64,000 nt of DNA from JAABVD01 sp965204545. Its GTDB lineage: Bacteria; Verrucomicrobiota; Verrucomicrobiia; Opitutales; UBA2995. Under the pieces are notes generated by a model. It was not told the DNA's origin, did no database searches, and was given only the letters and a program-made list of their open reading frames with translations. A program made the translations under genes and the position numbers. The stretch covers positions 3,224,001 through 3,288,000 of the forward strand of contig CBDBFA010000003.1 in NCBI GenBank assembly GCA_965204545.1. The letters are read 5' to 3'. Positions 52,024 to 61,527 of the stretch are shown here, one piece after another. Positions within the stretch are counted from its first letter, which is position 1. Each line of letters begins with the position of its first letter.

Positions 52024-53775
52024 ATGAAGATATCATTAGGAGTTATTATTTTAGGATTGATTGGGGTGTTTGCTTTGGCGGGGTCGGATAGGCCAAACGT
52101 CATCATAATTTTTACCGATGATCAGGGATACGGAGATTTGTCGGCGCACGGGAATCCCATATTGCAAACACCCAACCTGGACAAGCTGCATGGGGAGAGC
52201 ATTCGCTTCAGTAATTTTCACGTTGCTCCGGTTTGTACCCCGTCCCGAGGAGAGTTGATGACCGGTTTGTATGCTTTGCGCAACAAGGCCTCCATGGTGC
52301 CGGCCGGACGAAACCTCATGCGCCGCGATGTCGTAACGATGCCGGATGCTTTTGCGGCCAATGGCTACGCGACCGGACTGTTTGGAAAATGGCATTTGGG
52401 CGACACCTACCCTCATCGCCCCATGGATCGCGGTTTTCAGCGTGTGGTCTGGTATAAAGGATGGGGCCTGGCTTCGGAAATAGAATACGACAACGATTAC
52501 TACTATACGCGTTACCTCGATGAAATGGAGGTTAAGTACTCGGATCGGTTTTGCGCAAATCTCTGGTTCGACAAGGCAATGGAATGGATGGATGAGCAGA
52601 TTGAAACTGATCGTCCCTTCTTCGCCTATATCGCTTTGAATACGCCGCACAGTCCCTTTCATTCCTTGGAGGAGGACTTTACAAAGTACAAGGACAAGGT
52701 CGATGATCCATTGGTGGCCCATTTCTTTGGGCTTATCAGGAACATCGACCAGAACTATGCCCGCTTGGATAACTGGCTCACGGAGAAGAAAATTCGCGAC
52801 GATACCCTGATTGTCTTCATGACCGATAATGGCACCTCGCGAGGCGAAAGGATTTTCAACGCGGGGATGCGTGGAAAAAAGGGCAGCGGTTATGAAGGGG
52901 GTCATCGTGCGATCTGTTTTATGCGCTGGCCAAGCGGCAATTTCGGAGCTCCCCGCACTATCGACTACGCCTCCCACATCACCGATTTGCTGCCGACCTT
53001 TGTGGACCTGTTTGATTTCGAACTTCCTCCGACCGCCTTCGCATTCGATGGCCTCAGTTTGAAGGAAGTGCTCAGCAACCCGGAAGGATCCTTCGGAGAC
53101 CGCAAACTCATCGTTCAATTTGGCAGCAGGCATCGGCCATCGAAATACTACCGAAGCTGTGTGGTATGGGACCACTGGCGCTTAAACGGAGAAGGGGAGT
53201 TGTACGATATCAGTCGGGACCCGGGGCAGGAAAACGATGTGTCCTCGCAATTCCCTCAGATCACCGCGGAGCTGAAAACTCATTATGACCATTACTGGGC
53301 TTCCATCGAGGAATCCATCGAGGTGGTCGAGCCCGTCGTTATCGGGCACGATTTCGAGCCCTACACCGATCTCACCTGCAACAATTGGGTGGAAGTAGAC
53401 TTCGATAATCAGAGGCGGGTGGCCGAAGGAAATTCCATGGGCGGGATCTGGCAGATTGAGGCGGAAAAAGGCGGCAAATACAAAGTCCGACTCAGTCGTT
53501 GGCCCTTTCACGTGAATCGATCACTGACCGAAAAAGGTCCTGCCACCACCATTGGCTCTATCCCCATTGACCCGGGGCGCGCCTTTCCCATCGCCGCGGG
53601 CAGTTTAAGCATCGATGGCGGAAACCCAATCATGGCACAAGCCGACCCCGGCGATACTACCGTTGAGTTGCATATCGAAATCGAGGCCGGCAGGCACACC
53701 CTGCAGGGATGGTTTCATGATAAAACCGGCAAAAAATTGTCGGGCACCTTTTACGGACGGGTAGAAAAGCTGTGA
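52024..53775 (+). CDS. Sulfatase with C-terminal beta-domain, exported
   Basis: A 583-residue sulfatase; ATG 52024 opens signal peptide MKISLGVIILGLIGVFALAG (the frame can be read from TTG 52015). Blocks: DRPNVIIIFTDDQGYGDLS, maturation motif C-T-P-S-R (Cys71), LFGKWHLGDTYPHRP, and FMTDNGTSRG. The extra domain from about residue 470 (GGIWQIEAEKGGKYKVRLSR) matches that of the sulfatase at 29426; the two are paralogs 22 kb apart. Expected to desulfate a sugar at the cell surface. Confidence 0.93.
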   Translation: MKISLGVIILGLIGVFALAGSDRPNVIIIFTDDQGYGDLSAHGNPILQTPNLDKLHGESIRFSNFHVAPVCTPSRGELMTGLYALRNKASMVPAGRNLMRRDVVTMPDAFAANGYATGLFGKWHLGDTYPHRPMDRGFQRVVWYKGWGLASEIEYDNDYYYTRYLDEMEVKYSDRFCANLWFDKAMEWMDEQIETDRPFFAYIALNTPHSPFHSLEEDFTKYKDKVDDPLVAHFFGLIRNIDQNYARLDNWLTEKKIRDDTLIVFMTDNGTSRGERIFNAGMRGKKGSGYEGGHRAICFMRWPSGNFGAPRTIDYASHITDLLPTFVDLFDFELPPTAFAFDGLSLKEVLSNPEGSFGDRKLIVQFGSRHRPSKYYRSCVVWDHWRLNGEGELYDISRDPGQENDVSSQFPQITAELKTHYDHYWASIEESIEVVEPVVIGHDFEPYTDLTCNNWVEVDFDNQRRVAEGNSMGGIWQIEAEKGGKYKVRLSRWPFHVNRSLTEKGPATTIGSIPIDPGRAFPIAAGSLSIDGGNPIMAQADPGDTTVELHIEIEAGRHTLQGWFHDKTGKKLSGTFYGRVEKL

Positions 53776-54065
53776 ACCTAAAATAATTCACCACAGAGAA
53801 CTCAGAGGACACAGAGGGAATTAAAGGAAGAAGGAAGAAGGGAAAATCTTCGTGATCTTGATCGTGATCGAACTGTAGGAGCGGCTTTACCCCGCGATCC
53901 CCTTAGCCACAAAAAGCACAAAATTCCTGATTCTTCTGTCTTCTGTGCCATTTTGGGCAATTTCCCATCCGTGCCTATCCGTGAAATCCGTGGTCAGATC
54001 CCTTCTCTAAGTCGTTGAATTTTCGATCACGATCACGATCACGATTGAGATTCTTGATATGTGGG
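53776..54065. repeat. Compound repeat gap
   Basis: CACCACAGAGAACTCAGAGG units, then the compound block 53815-53918 shared with 36121-36229, then a reversed GATC array with its conserved flank (53999-54046) and a solo MITE end TTGATATGTGGGCTA (54054-54068) whose last bases supply the stop codon of the minus-strand DUF1501 gene. No gene. Confidence 0.7.
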
Positions 54066-55445
54066 CTAGGCCAATACCCCTCTGACCACATCGCCGTAGA
54101 CGTCGGTCAACCGGAAATTGCGGCTGGCGTGGTGGAAGGTCAGGCGTTCGTGATCCAAACCCAAGAGGTGGAGAATGGTGGCGTGAAAGTCATGCACGTG
54201 CACGGGATCCGAGGCGATCTGCATTCCCAACTCGTCCGTGCTGCCAAACACGTGGCCTCGCTTTACACCTCCCCCGGCCAGCCAGCAGGTAAATGCCTTG
54301 CTGTGATGATCCCGTCCGCCCGGCTTGCCATGGGCGGTGCGACCGAATTCGGTGCAGCCGATGACCAGGGTGTCCTCGAACATCCCCCTCAATTTAAGGT
54401 CCTGGAGCAAGGCTGCAATGGGTTGGTCGATCTTCCGGGCCAGTTTTTCGTGGTTGGTCAGTTTGGTGTGGTTGTCCCAATTCTGGTTGGACCCGGTGTC
54501 GATCAGTTCGATAAAGCGGACTCCCGCTTCCGCCATGCGCCGGGCCACGATGGTTTGCCAGCCAAAACTTTGTCGGTCATCCCGGTCGATGCCGTACATG
54601 CGCAGGGTTTCGTCCTTTTCTTGGCTCAGATCAAAGAGTTGTGGAGCCAGATCCTGCATGCTGGTGGCGGTTTGAAAACTCAACATCCGTGCGGCCAGGG
54701 CCGGGTCGAGGGTGCGGGTCTGGTAATGTTGCTCATTTAACCGTTGCAACATGGCCATCTCCCGTTTCTGGAGGTAGCTTGGGTTGTCCTCTTGACGGCT
54801 CAGATAGGGGATGGGTTCGTCCCCGGGAGTAATACGCACTCCCTGATGATAGGCGGGAAGAAAGTGGCTGTCCCAAACTTGGGCCCCGGCATAGGGTTTT
54901 CTTTCCGCAAAAACGATGTAAGCGGGCAGGTTTGTGTTTTCCGTGCCCAAGGCGTAGCTCACCCAGGCGCCGATCCCGGGCAGGGCCGAGCCATTGGAGC
55001 CGGTGTGCATGTGCAGAGTGGCTTCAAAATGATCATTGTGATCGCCGTGCATGGAACGGATCAAACAGAGATCATCCGCCATCGCGGCCAAGTTGGGGAA
55101 CAGATCGGTCATCACTATCCCGCTTTCCCCCTGCGGCTTACTTTGCCAGGGTGAGGCCACCAGAGCTTTTTCATCACGAAAGACCTGACCATGGCGGCGA
55201 TTCAGTTCCGGCTTGGGGTCAAAGGAATCGATATGGGAACATCCGCCCGTCAGAAAAAACATGATGACCCGCTTGGCCTTCGGGGCAAAATGGGGAGCCT
55301 TTGCCGCCAGGGGATGAACTTCCGCGGTGGGCGAAGCCAGCAAAGGCACCAGCTTGGAAGACAAAAGGGAACCTCCCGCACAAGCGCCGCCCAATGCGGC
55401 CGCTCGTTTGAACATTTGACGTCTGGATAACCTCTGCATCTTCAT
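54066..55445 (-). CDS. DUF1501 family protein, Tat-exported
   Basis: A 459-residue protein of the DUF1501 family, which is widespread in PVC bacteria and has a sulfatase/alkaline-phosphatase-like fold. Tat signal (LSRRQMFKRAAALGGACAGG), then VIMFFLTGGCSHIDSFDPKP, IRSMHGDHNDHFEATLHMHTG, TEFGRTAHGKPGGRDHHSK and the end VHDFHATILHLLGLDHERLT. Always paired with DUF1549/DUF1553 cytochrome genes, as here: that gene ends 10 bp upstream. Role unknown. The stop codon TAG is made by a MITE-type end. Confidence 0.92.
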   Translation of the reverse strand: MKMQRLSRRQMFKRAAALGGACAGGSLLSSKLVPLLASPTAEVHPLAAKAPHFAPKAKRVIMFFLTGGCSHIDSFDPKPELNRRHGQVFRDEKALVASPWQSKPQGESGIVMTDLFPNLAAMADDLCLIRSMHGDHNDHFEATLHMHTGSNGSALPGIGAWVSYALGTENTNLPAYIVFAERKPYAGAQVWDSHFLPAYHQGVRITPGDEPIPYLSRQEDNPSYLQKREMAMLQRLNEQHYQTRTLDPALAARMLSFQTATSMQDLAPQLFDLSQEKDETLRMYGIDRDDRQSFGWQTIVARRMAEAGVRFIELIDTGSNQNWDNHTKLTNHEKLARKIDQPIAALLQDLKLRGMFEDTLVIGCTEFGRTAHGKPGGRDHHSKAFTCWLAGGGVKRGHVFGSTDELGMQIASDPVHVHDFHATILHLLGLDHERLTFHHASRNFRLTDVYGDVVRGVLA

Positions 55446-55455
55446 CCGGATCCCA

Positions 55456-57360
55456 TTATTCTATGAAGCAAAATTCATTGCTGGCCAGCAAAATGTGACT
55501 GATACTGGCCCAGGCCCGTAAATCCCGCTCCCGGGAGTCTGAGTTGTGGTCCAATTGCTCCCGATAATCTCGCAAATAATTCGCGAAGTCCTCCTTTTCC
55601 ATCTCGGAAGGCGGACGCGACAGAGCCAGTTGGTAGGCCATGGATAACCTGTCTGCCGTTTCCTGGCCGGCTGCGAGCAGGCGCTCGGCCATGGAGCGGG
55701 CGTTGTCCCGGATAAAATCGCTGTTCATCCAGAATAGAGATTGCAGCGGCACGGTGGAGATGCGCCGATTGCCGGTGCATTCGTTTGTATCCGGGCCATC
55801 GAAGGTGGCCATGTAGGGGCGCTTGCCCAGGCGTCGCGAGGGAAGGTAGACGCTGCGGTATTCGTGGTCGTAATCCTCAAAAAAGGGGCGGGACTGGGTG
55901 AAGGGATACTCGTTGTTTTCATCCGGTTCGGGAAAGGCGTGGCGACCCGGATTGCCCATTTGCAGGCGACCGCTCACGTAGAGGATGGCATCCCTGATGG
56001 GTTCCGCCTGCAAACGGTGGCGGGGATAGCGCCACAACCCTTCATTTAACGGATCCCGACTCATTTTCTCCTCCGGCATTGCACTGGAACGCCGATAGGC
56101 GGCAGAGGCCATGATCAGACGATGCATCGCTTTGACAGACCAATTTTCCTCGACGAATCGATGGGCCAACCAGTCCAGCAATTGGGGATGAGTGGGCGGT
56201 TTCCCCTGGTTTCCGAAATCATTGGAGGTCGGGACGAGACCCTTGCTGAAATGATACTGCCAAATGCGGTTTGCCATCACCCGCGCTGTGAGGGGATTTT
56301 CCGGGGAGGCGATCCAGCGGGCAAATTGCAGGCGCCCCGATTGACCGGCGGGAATTTCGGCTTTTTTCGGCTCGATACGGTGGAGGAATCCACGGGGAAT
56401 TCTCTCCCCCGGATCCTTGGGATTGCCCTTTCGAAACAAAGGAGAATCACCCGTTCCCTTGGCTCCCATTTTGTCAATGACCGCATAGGCGATTTCCCCT
56501 TCCTCAGGCAGGGAAACGAAATTCTTTCGCTCCCGTCCGTGTTCGGTGCCGGGATGGGGATACCGGGTACTGGAAAAATAGCCGTAGAGGCCATAGTAAT
56601 CCTTTATGGAGATGGGATCAAACTTGTGATCGTGACAACGCGCGCAGGAAAGGTTCAGGCCCAGCATACCTTTTCCGATGGTGGTCAGGGTATTGTCGAT
56701 GATCAGGTGCATGTCGTCATAGGCCCGGTTTCCGAAACGGCGGGCCAGAGCCACGTACCCCGTCGCGATTATGCGCTGGCGGCGTCGGTTTCCCTTTTCT
56801 TCCTTGGCCCACAGATCGCCCGCGATTTGCTCGATAATGAACTGGTCGTAGGGCATGTCCCGGTTAAAGGCATCGATTACGTAGTCGCGGTATAAACGGG
56901 CCTCGGGGATCGGTGTATCGGCGCCGTCCCCGGAAGTGTCGCCGTAGCGCGCCAAATCCAGCCAGTGGCGACCCCAGCGCTCCCCGTAATGGGGCGATGC
57001 CAGCAGTTCATCCACTACAGTGGCAAAGGCATCGGGGGAATCATCGGCCAGGAAAGCCGCCACCTGATCCGGGGTAGGGGGGAGCCCGATCAAGTCGAAA
57101 TAGGCGCGCCGAATCAGGACCCTCCGGTCGGCCGGTCCATTGGGCTCAATGCCCCGTTTTTCCAGTTGAGCCGAAATGAAATAGTCGATCTCACTTCCGG
57201 CCATTTCGACCGCGCTGGTGGGCAATTCTACCGCCGAGACGGGCTCAAAGGCCCAGATCAAATCGTGGGAGGGATCTACCGCGGCACCGGCCTGCAACCC
57301 CAGGCCCGGAATCAGGAAATTGCCCAGCAAAATCCCTGCCGCTAGATTTTTCCCCTTCAT
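55456..57360 (-). CDS. DUF1549/DUF1553 (PSCyt2-PSD1) protein, exported
   Basis: A 634-residue PVC-typical protein. ATG 57360 opens a signal peptide (MKGKNLAAGILLGNFLIPGL); the frame extends to 57441 but without a signal start. DUF1549 part: RRAYFDLIGLPPTPDQVAAF, HYGERWGRHWLDLARYGDTS, then the haem-type motif CARCHDHKFDPI. DUF1553 part: LAHRFVEENWSVKAMHRLIM and RRISTVPLQSLFWMNSDF. The usual N-terminal PSCyt1 cytochrome domain is absent, so it is a short form. First gene of a two-gene operon with DUF1501. Function unknown; proposed to work on polysaccharides. Confidence 0.9.
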   Translation of the reverse strand: MKGKNLAAGILLGNFLIPGLGLQAGAAVDPSHDLIWAFEPVSAVELPTSAVEMAGSEIDYFISAQLEKRGIEPNGPADRRVLIRRAYFDLIGLPPTPDQVAAFLADDSPDAFATVVDELLASPHYGERWGRHWLDLARYGDTSGDGADTPIPEARLYRDYVIDAFNRDMPYDQFIIEQIAGDLWAKEEKGNRRRQRIIATGYVALARRFGNRAYDDMHLIIDNTLTTIGKGMLGLNLSCARCHDHKFDPISIKDYYGLYGYFSSTRYPHPGTEHGRERKNFVSLPEEGEIAYAVIDKMGAKGTGDSPLFRKGNPKDPGERIPRGFLHRIEPKKAEIPAGQSGRLQFARWIASPENPLTARVMANRIWQYHFSKGLVPTSNDFGNQGKPPTHPQLLDWLAHRFVEENWSVKAMHRLIMASAAYRRSSAMPEEKMSRDPLNEGLWRYPRHRLQAEPIRDAILYVSGRLQMGNPGRHAFPEPDENNEYPFTQSRPFFEDYDHEYRSVYLPSRRLGKRPYMATFDGPDTNECTGNRRISTVPLQSLFWMNSDFIRDNARSMAERLLAAGQETADRLSMAYQLALSRPPSEMEKEDFANYLRDYREQLDHNSDSRERDLRAWASISHILLASNEFCFIE

Positions 57361-57449
57361 GCCTTCTATCAGCTTGGGGAATTTTTTAATTTTGGCAAAC
57401 CCCAATAGTAATAACCTCGGATGGGGTAGGGCTGACCCCATATATTCGA

Positions 57450-58217
57450 TTACAGGTTCATGAAGTCGAGGATGGAGTGGCTGATTTTTCCGCTTTGGAG
57501 GGTTTCGTAGTCGCCGGGGAGGGAGCCGGACGGGCGTGGGGTCAAATGGTTCAGGTAACGAAAGCGGAAGGTGTTGTCCCCCAGCTTGGAGAACATGCTG
57601 CCCATCCGGATTATGGAAGGCTGGGTTTTTACCCAGGGGGTGTCGGGCTCCAGGTTTGAAGGAAAGTTGATATTGTGGACCAGACCCCGGGAGTTTTCCT
57701 GTCCCGCCTTGGCCGCGGCGAACTCCGCGCCGAGTTCGGCGGCCAAATCGATGCGCCGCTTGACCTGGGGAGAGGGATTACCCGGGGACTTCTTGATGGC
57801 GTTGAAATCCTCATTCTTCAGGTGGAAAGACAATGCGACCGCCGGTATGCCCCAAGCCGCGCCTTCCAATGCCGCCGCCACGGTTCCCGAACTCAACAAC
57901 ACGGGCGATAATACATTGTAGCCGATGTTGATGCCGGAAACCACCACTTGCGGAGGCCTGGGCATGAGATGGCCGATGGCTATGTTTACGGCGTCGCTGG
58001 GGGTTCCCCCCACCTGCCAGGCCTCGACACCCGGGTATCCCTCGAACCGGGTTACCTCGACCTCCCGGTAACGTGAAACGGCTCTTCCGATCCAACTTTG
58101 TTCGCGGGAGGGAGCAGCCATGCAGACCTTGCCGAAATCCTGTAGTTTTTCGGCGATCGCCCGGATAAAATAGACCTGGATGCCATCGTCGTTGGTGACC
58201 AAAAAAGTGGTTTCCAT
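57450..58217 (-). CDS. surE: 5'/3'-nucleotidase SurE
   Basis: A 255-residue SurE: dephosphorylates nucleoside monophosphates with a divalent metal. Metal ligands in FLVTNDDGIQ, Ser in APSREQSWIGRAVS, and the VVSGINIGYNV block, then LSSGTVAAALEGAAWGIPA. Length is usual. No ribosome binding site: the bases before the ATG belong to a CTCTTCCCTC repeat arm of the element at 58224, so translation starts next to that arm. Start of the housekeeping end of the window. Confidence 0.92.
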   Translation of the reverse strand: METTFLVTNDDGIQVYFIRAIAEKLQDFGKVCMAAPSREQSWIGRAVSRYREVEVTRFEGYPGVEAWQVGGTPSDAVNIAIGHLMPRPPQVVVSGINIGYNVLSPVLLSSGTVAAALEGAAWGIPAVALSFHLKNEDFNAIKKSPGNPSPQVKRRIDLAAELGAEFAAAKAGQENSRGLVHNINFPSNLEPDTPWVKTQPSIIRMGSMFSKLGDNTFRFRYLNHLTPRPSGSLPGDYETLQSGKISHSILDFMNL

Positions 58218-58223
58218 AATAAA

Positions 58224-58714
58224 GAGGGAAGAGGGAAGAGGGAAGAGGGAAGAGGAAAGAGTTCAGAGGTCAGATTCTATTCGCGATTGAATTGTCTTCA
58301 TTAAACCAACCAGCATAGATGAGATTTCTTTCGACTCCTGAATCCATGCGTGTGCAATTGGTTTCTCGATGTAGCCAATTTCTTGCCCAATATAGATTTG
58401 GGTTCGAAGTTCGCCACAAGAACCTTTGGCGTATCGAAGGAATTGTAAAAACTCCTTTTGAGATATCCGATCCATACCTTCCGCGATATTGCTTGGAACG
58501 GATAGGCCGGAACGACAGATCTGGTCTTTGAAAGCGTAATCCTTCAAATCGGCCATTGCCATGTAGATCTCTGCACTCATTCGTGCCGATCTTTTCCAGA
58601 CATCGAGATCTTCGAATTTCATTTTATGGAGCATTCAGTGTTAAAAAAGAGTGCAGTTTTGCAATACGTCCTTTTGGTGGGCACTGATCACTTCCCTCTT
58701 CCCTCTTCCCTCTT
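58224..58714 (-). mobile_element. Four-helix-bundle gene bounded by inverted GAGGGAA arrays
   Basis: Left array 58224-58257 is about four and a half GAGGGAA units; right array 58691-58714 is CTTCCCTCTTCCCTCTTCCC, the same unit on the other strand. Between them sits the gene at 58263-58622. A third CTTCCCTCT array lies at 58852-58883. The layout copies that of the GATC element at 8691 with a different repeat unit. Confidence 0.55.
58263..58622 (-). CDS. Four-helix-bundle protein (S23 / intervening-sequence family)
   Basis: A 119-residue protein with the full family pattern: KFEDLDVWKRSARMSAEIYM, QICRSGLSVPSNIAEGMDR, KEFLQFLRYAKGSCGELRTQ and GYIEKP. The first ATG (58634) is possible but ATG 58622 (MKFEDLDVWK) is the normal start. 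Distant from the 140-residue member at 8735. Function of the family unknown. Located inside inverted GAGGGAA arrays, between surE and pnp. Confidence 0.9.
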   Translation of the reverse strand: MKFEDLDVWKRSARMSAEIYMAMADLKDYAFKDQICRSGLSVPSNIAEGMDRISQKEFLQFLRYAKGSCGELRTQIYIGQEIGYIEKPIAHAWIQESKEISSMLVGLMKTIQSRIESDL

Positions 58715-58740
58715 GGCTCCCCCGGCGTCCAGCTGGGTTC

Positions 58741-58805
58741 GGAAGGGGTCAGGCCTAGATTTTCAACATGGGGACATGTCAAAAATCAAGGCGCTGACCC
58801 CTTCC
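58741..58805. repeat. REP-like hairpin, GGGGTCAG type
   Basis: GGAAGGGGTCAG (58741-58752) pairs with CTGACCCCTTCC (58794-58805); inside, pairing goes on with mismatches (CCTAGATTTTCAACATG against the opposite CTTGATTTTTGACATG). It is a relative of the GGGGTCAAACG hairpins and resembles elements linked to REP-associated (Y1-type) transposases. A small GGGGT/TGACCCC pair is also seen at 57425-57439. A solo GATC array (58812-58826) follows. Confidence 0.7.
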
Positions 58806-58907
58806 TACCAAGATCACGATCACGATTGGCGGCGCAGCCGCCCACTGAAATCTTCCCTCTTCACTCTTCCCTCTTCCCTCTTGGCGCCGCAGGCGCCTCT
58901 GGCGCCT

Positions 58908-61073
58908 TCAGCCTTCCTTGGAGACGGGTTCCCTTTTCGCTTTATTTCGCGAATGCTCCCGGTCGGCCATGGCGGCTTTTCGACTGAGTTTTACGCGGCC
59001 CCGGTCGTCGATTCCGATGCATTTCACCCAAATCTCGTCGCCCACTTTGGCTACGTCCTCGGTTCGGCGCACGCGAAAATCGGCCAGTTCGGAAATGTGC
59101 ACCAAGCCTTCCTTTCCGGGCAGAGCTTCCACGAAGGCGCCGAAATCCTTAACCGATTTTACCGTTCCCCGATAGAGCACGCCCACTTCGATTTCGGCCG
59201 TGAGCAGACGGATTTCTTCGTAAGCCGCTTCTATGGACAGCTTGTTGTTGCTGTAAATATAGACCTTTCCACTGTTGTCTTCATCGATTTCGATATTGGC
59301 GCCGGACACCTCGGTAATCTTGCGAATGGTCTTGCCGCCGGGTCCTATGAGCAGCCCGATCTTCTCCGGATCGATCTGAACCTTTTGGATGCGCGGGGCA
59401 TTTTCTTTCAGGTCGGACCGGGGTTCGGCCATGGTTTCGGCCATGACATCGAGTATATCCAGGCGGACTTGACGGGAGCGCTCGATGGCTTGGCGGGCAA
59501 TTTCCAGAGGAAGGCCGTTGATCTTCAAATCCAGTTGAAAAGCCGTAATTCCTTCCCGTGTTCCACAGATTTTGAAATCCATGTCCCCGAAATGATCCTC
59601 GTCGCCGACGATGTCGGTCAAAACGATGTGCCGGTTGATTGTTCCCCTGTCATCTGTTTCGGTGACCAGGCCGATGGAGATGCCGGCCACCGGCGCCAGG
59701 ATGGGGACACCCGCGTCCATTAGGGCCAGACAACCGGAACATACGGAGGCCATGGAAGTGGAACCGTTCGACTCCATTATCTCGGATACGATGCGCACCG
59801 AGTAGGGAAACTCGTCCTCGGCCGGAACGACCGGCAGCAAGGAACGTTCCGCCAAAGCCCCGTGCCCGATTTCACGGCGGCCCGGGCCGAAGAAGCGTCC
59901 GGTTTCCCCAACCGAGAAGGGAGGAAAATTATAGTGCAAAATGAACGATTTCTCCTTGGACCCCCCGGTGATGGCGTCCAGAGACTGGGATTCGCTCATG
60001 GCGCCGAGGGTGAGCAACCCGATGGATTGGGTTTCCCCCCGCGTGAAGATGGAAGAACCGTGCACCATGGGCAGGACATCGGTTTGGCAATTGATGTGGC
60101 GAAGGTCATCGGGCGCCCGGCCGTCGGCCCGTTGCCCGTTTTGCAAAATACCTTCCCGGTAAATTTCTTTCTGCAGAACTTCCAGCGCCATTCCGAGTTG
60201 GTTGGGATCGTAGTCCTCGTCCCCGAATTTTTCCAGCATGGCCGCATCGGCCTCTTCCTTGAGCTCGGCGATAGCCCGGCGGCGCTCGAACTTCTTGGGT
60301 GTGTAAACGGCGCTTCTAAGACGGTCTCCCAGGAGATCGCGCACGAACTGCAGGTTCTCATCGGTTACGTTATAGAGTTCGAACTCTCGCTTTTCCTTGC
60401 CTGCAATGGAAGCCAATTGCTTTTGAGCGGCAATGATGGGCTGAATCGCCTCCTGACCGAATTGAAGGGCTTCGATGAAGCGTTTCTCGGAAAGTTGGTC
60501 GGCCGATCCTTCGATCATGAGCATTTCGGATGCGGTTCCCACGTAAATGAGATCGAGATCGGAGTCGCATTGTTGTTCATTGGTCGGGTTCACGACAAAT
60601 TCGCCATCGATGTGTCCTACGCGCACGCAACCCACCGGACCCTTCCATGGGATGTCGGAGAGAAGGACCGCGGCCGAGGCCCCGTTGACCATGAGGATGT
60701 CGGCATCGTTAACCAGGTCGGTAGATAGCAGGTTTCCGATAACCTGGACCTCGTTCATGAACCCCTTGGGAAAAAGCGGGCGCAGTGGCCGGTCGCACAG
60801 GCGGGAGGTGAGAATCTCTTTTTCGGATGGCCGGCCTTCGCGTTTGAAGTATCCGCCCGGAAACCGGCCCGCGGCGGAATATTTTTCCCGGTAATCGACC
60901 GATAGGGGAAACCAGTTCTGGTCCGGACGCAGTTCTTCGGCCACGGTGGCGCAGACAAAGAGATGGGTATCGCCAAGGGCAATGGTTACGGCGCCGCTGG
61001 CTTGCCTCGCGATATCGCCGGTTGAAATGGTTATGCCGAGTCCATCGACTGTAATCGAATGTTTCTGTTTCAT
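58908..61073 (-). CDS. pnp: Polyribonucleotide nucleotidyltransferase (PNPase)
   Basis: A 721-residue 3'-5' exoribonuclease of the degradosome. I start it at ATG 61073 (MKQKHSITVDGLGITIS); the frame is open 39 codons further but lacks family likeness. Two RNase PH domains (about 15-140 with GRFPGGYFKREGRPSEKEIL, and 325-545 with GRREIGHGALAERSLLPV), a KH domain (IGLLIGPGGKTIRKI, about 560-615) and an S1 domain (GTVKSVKDFGAFVE, about 630-700). Follows rpsO, the usual order. GGCGCC palindromes right after the stop (58877-58902) may end transcription. Confidence 0.97.
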   Translation of the reverse strand: MKQKHSITVDGLGITISTGDIARQASGAVTIALGDTHLFVCATVAEELRPDQNWFPLSVDYREKYSAAGRFPGGYFKREGRPSEKEILTSRLCDRPLRPLFPKGFMNEVQVIGNLLSTDLVNDADILMVNGASAAVLLSDIPWKGPVGCVRVGHIDGEFVVNPTNEQQCDSDLDLIYVGTASEMLMIEGSADQLSEKRFIEALQFGQEAIQPIIAAQKQLASIAGKEKREFELYNVTDENLQFVRDLLGDRLRSAVYTPKKFERRRAIAELKEEADAAMLEKFGDEDYDPNQLGMALEVLQKEIYREGILQNGQRADGRAPDDLRHINCQTDVLPMVHGSSIFTRGETQSIGLLTLGAMSESQSLDAITGGSKEKSFILHYNFPPFSVGETGRFFGPGRREIGHGALAERSLLPVVPAEDEFPYSVRIVSEIMESNGSTSMASVCSGCLALMDAGVPILAPVAGISIGLVTETDDRGTINRHIVLTDIVGDEDHFGDMDFKICGTREGITAFQLDLKINGLPLEIARQAIERSRQVRLDILDVMAETMAEPRSDLKENAPRIQKVQIDPEKIGLLIGPGGKTIRKITEVSGANIEIDEDNSGKVYIYSNNKLSIEAAYEEIRLLTAEIEVGVLYRGTVKSVKDFGAFVEALPGKEGLVHISELADFRVRRTEDVAKVGDEIWVKCIGIDDRGRVKLSRKAAMADREHSRNKAKREPVSKEG

Positions 61074-61254
61074 TTTGGGTATCTTTCTATGTGTTATTTC
61101 TTTTACAGGCGGAGACTTCAACAATGAGGCGCTCGGAACCCCTGGGGTCTCGATTACCAAATCCGCCCTTTCTTCAAAGTTGCAATCCATCCCGGTATCG
61201 CTTGGGGGACACGGATGAATTTCATTAATGGGTTAGACGAAAAATGTGCCGGGA

Positions 61255-61527
61255 TCAGCGGCGCAGCTTCAAATCTTTCAGCAGTTGCTTGTATTTGGCC
61301 AGATCGTGTCTCTTGACGTAGTCGAGCAGCTTTCTGCGGCGGCTGGCCAATGCAATCAAACCTCTACGCGAGTGGTAATCCTTGCGGTGAACCCGCAAGT
61401 GGTCGGTGAGCAGGTTGATGCGCGCGCTGAGTAGGGCGATTTGAACTTCTGAGGAGCCGGTATCGTTATCGCTTTGGCGAAATTTTTCTATGATCGGCTG
61501 TTTATCAATCTTATTTTTTTTCGACAT
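61255..61527 (-). CDS. rpsO: 30S ribosomal protein S15
   Basis: A 90-residue S15 with the family blocks TGSSEVQIALLSARINLLTD and HRKDYHSRRGLIALASRRRK then LLDYVKR. Binds 16S rRNA in the small-subunit platform. Followed by pnp 181 bp downstream, the widely kept rpsO-pnp order. The 216 bp before it (61528-61743) contain several short inverted repeats but no pattern I can name as an S15 leader. Confidence 0.97.
   Translation of the reverse strand: MSKKNKIDKQPIIEKFRQSDNDTGSSEVQIALLSARINLLTDHLRVHRKDYHSRRGLIALASRRRKLLDYVKRHDLAKYKQLLKDLKLRR

Noticed and set aside
54015..54740. 241-codon plus-strand frame
   Set aside because: It lies opposite the DUF1501 gene, whose product is clearly recognised; the plus-strand frame has no family likeness.
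58221..58257. CRISPR-like array of GAGGGAA units
   Set aside because: Units are directly joined without spacers and there are no cas genes; it is a simple tandem repeat.
58626..59723. 365-codon plus-strand frame across the gap and pnp 3' end
   Set aside because: Runs through low-complexity repeats and then antisense to pnp; not a gene.
59862..60728. 288-codon plus-strand frame
   Set aside because: Antisense shadow of pnp.
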